NCBI GenBank assembly: GCA_023213315.1
Contig: JAKCPI010005475.1
Span: forward strand, 62,001-126,000
From: Euborellia annulipes
Taxonomy: Eukaryota; Arthropoda; Insecta; Dermaptera; Anisolabididae
Reading direction: 5' to 3'
Length of the DNA: 64,000 nt
In this document: in pieces, positions 62,236 to 64,000 of the stretch
Position numbering within the stretch: position 1 is the first letter of the stretch
Layout: each line of letters opens with the position of its first letter
Made by a program: the position numbers and the translations under genes
The notes under the pieces: generated by a model
What the model saw: only the letters and a program-made list of their open reading frames with translations
What the model was told of the DNA's origin: nothing
Database searches by the model: none

Positions 62236-62862
62236 AAAAATTCAAATCCGAAATGAGTGAGATTAGTTCTATATACAAAAAGATGCGGTAACTCACCCCA
62301 GTAAAATTCTAAGTGGACTAATCATATCTTACTTTTCTACGTAATGAAAAAAATCCCTACAAAATTCTGCACGGGATTGGATGGGTTACCCAGTGTTATT
62401 ATTATCTGTTTATTAGAGTTTCGAAATCTTCAAAAATTAATTCCGTCCCAATAATAAGAAATTTTAGAATGACATTAAAATGTTTCTACCCCAATATCCT
62501 ATTTGCTAAATATTGAATATAAATTTTAACTCAAACCGAATGCACTTATTTTTTAGTAAAAGTATTAAAAAACATTAATATCTTTGTGCATTATAGGGGA
62601 TGGGGCATTAACCCCCCTGGTTAAAGCCTTCATACCTCCCCCACCCCTTTAAGGAAATGCGAGCCTTCACCGCGAAATTACTCTCAAAATAATTTGAATA
62701 CATTTATAAATAGTTATTTTAATTTTTATTTTATTTTAATTTTCAACCCTTAATCCACCCCAGTGTAAAAGTATATTAAGGAAATTTGATTAACAAAAAT
62801 ATAGGCCATATAGAAAGAATATAATGGTAAATAATGGTGACTTAAGAAAAGATTTAAAAAAT
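62236..62862. other. AT-rich sequence, nothing recognised
   Basis: I see no gene. A C-rich scrap at 62600-62650 has no partner. Confidence 0.45.
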
Positions 62863-63110
62863 GCCCTCAGGCTTGGTGTAGTTGGTAGCGTGTTTACCTT
62901 CTATACCGAACGTTCGGACTCCTGGCAGTCCGAAATGAATACCAAATGGCTTAAATAGAAATGCCTGGACCCCCAATATGCATATTATTAAATAATAACG
63001 GTTACCGTATAAAGTCTTATATGGCCTGAGTTGCCGAAAAGAGTGTGTGAATGTGTGTGTGAGTGTGAGTGTGAATGAGAAAAGTGTGAGAGTTAAAAAA
63101 AAAAATAAAA
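62863..63110 (+). repeat. SINE-B, near full length
   Basis: Head GCCCTCAGGCTTGGTGTAGT, a partly deleted B-box (ACGTTCGGACTCCTGGCAGT), AAATGCCTGGACCCCCAATA, AATAACGGTTACCG, module CTTATATGGCCTGAGTTGCC, and a GTGTGAGTGTGAGTGTGAAT tail with an A-rich end. A target duplication cannot be separated from the A-rich flanks. Confidence 0.85.
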
Positions 63111-63907
63111 AAATAAAAAATAAAAACCTAATTTTTTTTTAAATGACACCTACACTCCCCCTCCCCCTTTCAACAGCTTATATTCACCCTCTACCCTTAG
63201 TGCAATACAAAATATTTAATTTCATATTCAAAAGAATCGTTTTTTGCAGTCAAATTGTTTGTCATTATCACAAACATCATCTTTCTTTCAACGATAAAAT
63301 GCATATTAATTACCTTTAATAAGACGCTCAAGAGGGTGTGTTGGCTGACGGTGTGGTCAGGGTGGGTTACACTATATTAATTATTCACTTTGATTCACTT
63401 TAAACACAAAAAGAGAGCAGCGCCTGCATCTCGGCCACGCGCTCGACGCGACTGAACGAGAGATTCCTCTCTCTTTGTGTTTTGGAATAAAATAGATGAA
63501 AATAACAATTCCCTTTTTATTAAAAGTAAAAAAATACCTTTTGCTCTAATCTAACTATATTTAGAGATGGAAAAAAATCATAACAAGTGATTTGGAATAT
63601 TCCAAGGCCTTTCTTAAATAATCAACCCTTCATCCCCCTAATCAAAATAATAATCAACGCTCTTTTTTGAATGTTTTCTATTTATTTGGCATCGATTTAG
63701 CTAAAATATATTTAAAAAACTTTTTTTTTTTTTCAATTTTTCAACCCCCCTAATCCAATCTTAATAAATAAAATAATTAACAATGCTATCGCCTTCGGCG
63801 AGCTTCGCGTCTAGTCAGAAAAAAATTAAAACCCTGAAAAACTTCCCTGGATCCGCCTTTGGGTTTTACACATAGTATAATTTTCTAGAATGAGTCTTAC
63901 TTTAGGC
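63111..63907. other. Unique sequence; CpG-rich patch at 63330-63480
   Basis: The patch has GCAGCGCCTGCATCTCGGCC and ACGCGCTCGACGCGACTGAA between AAAGAGAG and CTCTCTTT, which could pair. At 63780-63865, CGCCTTCGGCGAGCTTCGCG and TTCCCTGGATCCGCC suggest a degraded MITE end of the GGATCC type. No gene. Confidence 0.4.
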
Positions 63908-64000
63908 CAGTAGTTTCCAAACTTTATGTTACAACGCCTCCCTTAAAAATATTTAATCGTATGACGCCCCTCCCCCCACACACATGTAATAAAATAATAC
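63908..64000 (+). mobile_element. hAT-like MITE, cut by the window end
   Basis: CAGTAGTTTCCAAACTTTAT, GTTACAACGCCTCCCTTAAA and GACGCCCCTCCCCC match the first 90 bp of the element at 61496 closely, including AATAAAATAATAC. The rest lies beyond the window. Confidence 0.85.

Overview
The window looks like eukaryotic nuclear DNA from an invertebrate, most likely an arthropod. It is strongly AT-rich, full of long A/T homopolymers, and has no bacterial gene layout. Every dispersed repeat class I can recognise is a metazoan type: an APE-type LINE with an L1-like ORF1, tRNA-derived SINEs, hAT-like MITEs, and other small inverted-repeat transposons. The species assignment is inference. I could not support any host protein-coding gene, rRNA gene or functional tRNA gene. 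The window is probably intergenic DNA or a large intron.

The only long coding region is a nearly complete LINE at about 31.4-36.2 kb on the + strand. It encodes an ORF1 with a coiled coil and an RRM-like region, then an ORF2 with APE endonuclease, reverse transcriptase and a C-terminal CCHC motif. Both ORFs carry a single-base frameshift in or beside an A/T homopolymer. A 58-59 bp inverted repeat, identical except for one indel, brackets the element (31432-31490 and 36146-36203). This is not a normal feature of non-LTR retrotransposons. The LINE sits in a nest: a short SINE lies directly upstream, and the two halves of an older repeat (family A) lie outside both.

The rest is dense with small mobile elements. 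Family A (about 680 bp, some 15 loci) has a long terminal hairpin at one end, a second hairpin ending in GGTAAGAGAAAGTA at the other, and a central CA/GACA microsatellite. It occurs as full copies (45.5, 57.0 kb), truncated copies, head-to-tail junctions (5.5, 38.7 kb) and palindromic dimers (7.0 kb, with a relative at 40.0 kb). Its layout resembles a DINE-1/Helentron-like rolling-circle family, but that is inference. SINE-B has about nine copies, two with perfect target-site duplications at 25.4 and 37.8 kb. SINE-C (type copy 41.95 kb) has a different tRNA-like head but shares a 3' module with SINE-B. Five complete hAT-like MITEs carry 8-bp duplications, four of them perfect or nearly so (3.2, 22.8, 39.0, 49.2, 52.8 kb) and one imperfect (61.5 kb makes a sixth complete element); another is cut by the window end (63.9 kb). 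Other groups are TTAA-ended elements (19.9, 27.6 kb), foldbacks containing a GACGTTTCGG motif (10.7, 18.1, 25.9, 55.4, 61.8 kb), and several single TIR elements (4.4, 13.5, 16.1, 30.8, 41.1, 60.1 kb).

Between the repeats are islands of more complex, less AT-rich, apparently single-copy sequence, for example 14.83-15.03, 24.31-24.57, 37.25-37.45, 41.50-41.83, 43.60-43.93, 51.80-52.11, 54.69-54.95 and 60.65-60.93 kb. They show no convincing reading frames and could be conserved non-coding elements or short exons. Comparative data would be needed to tell.
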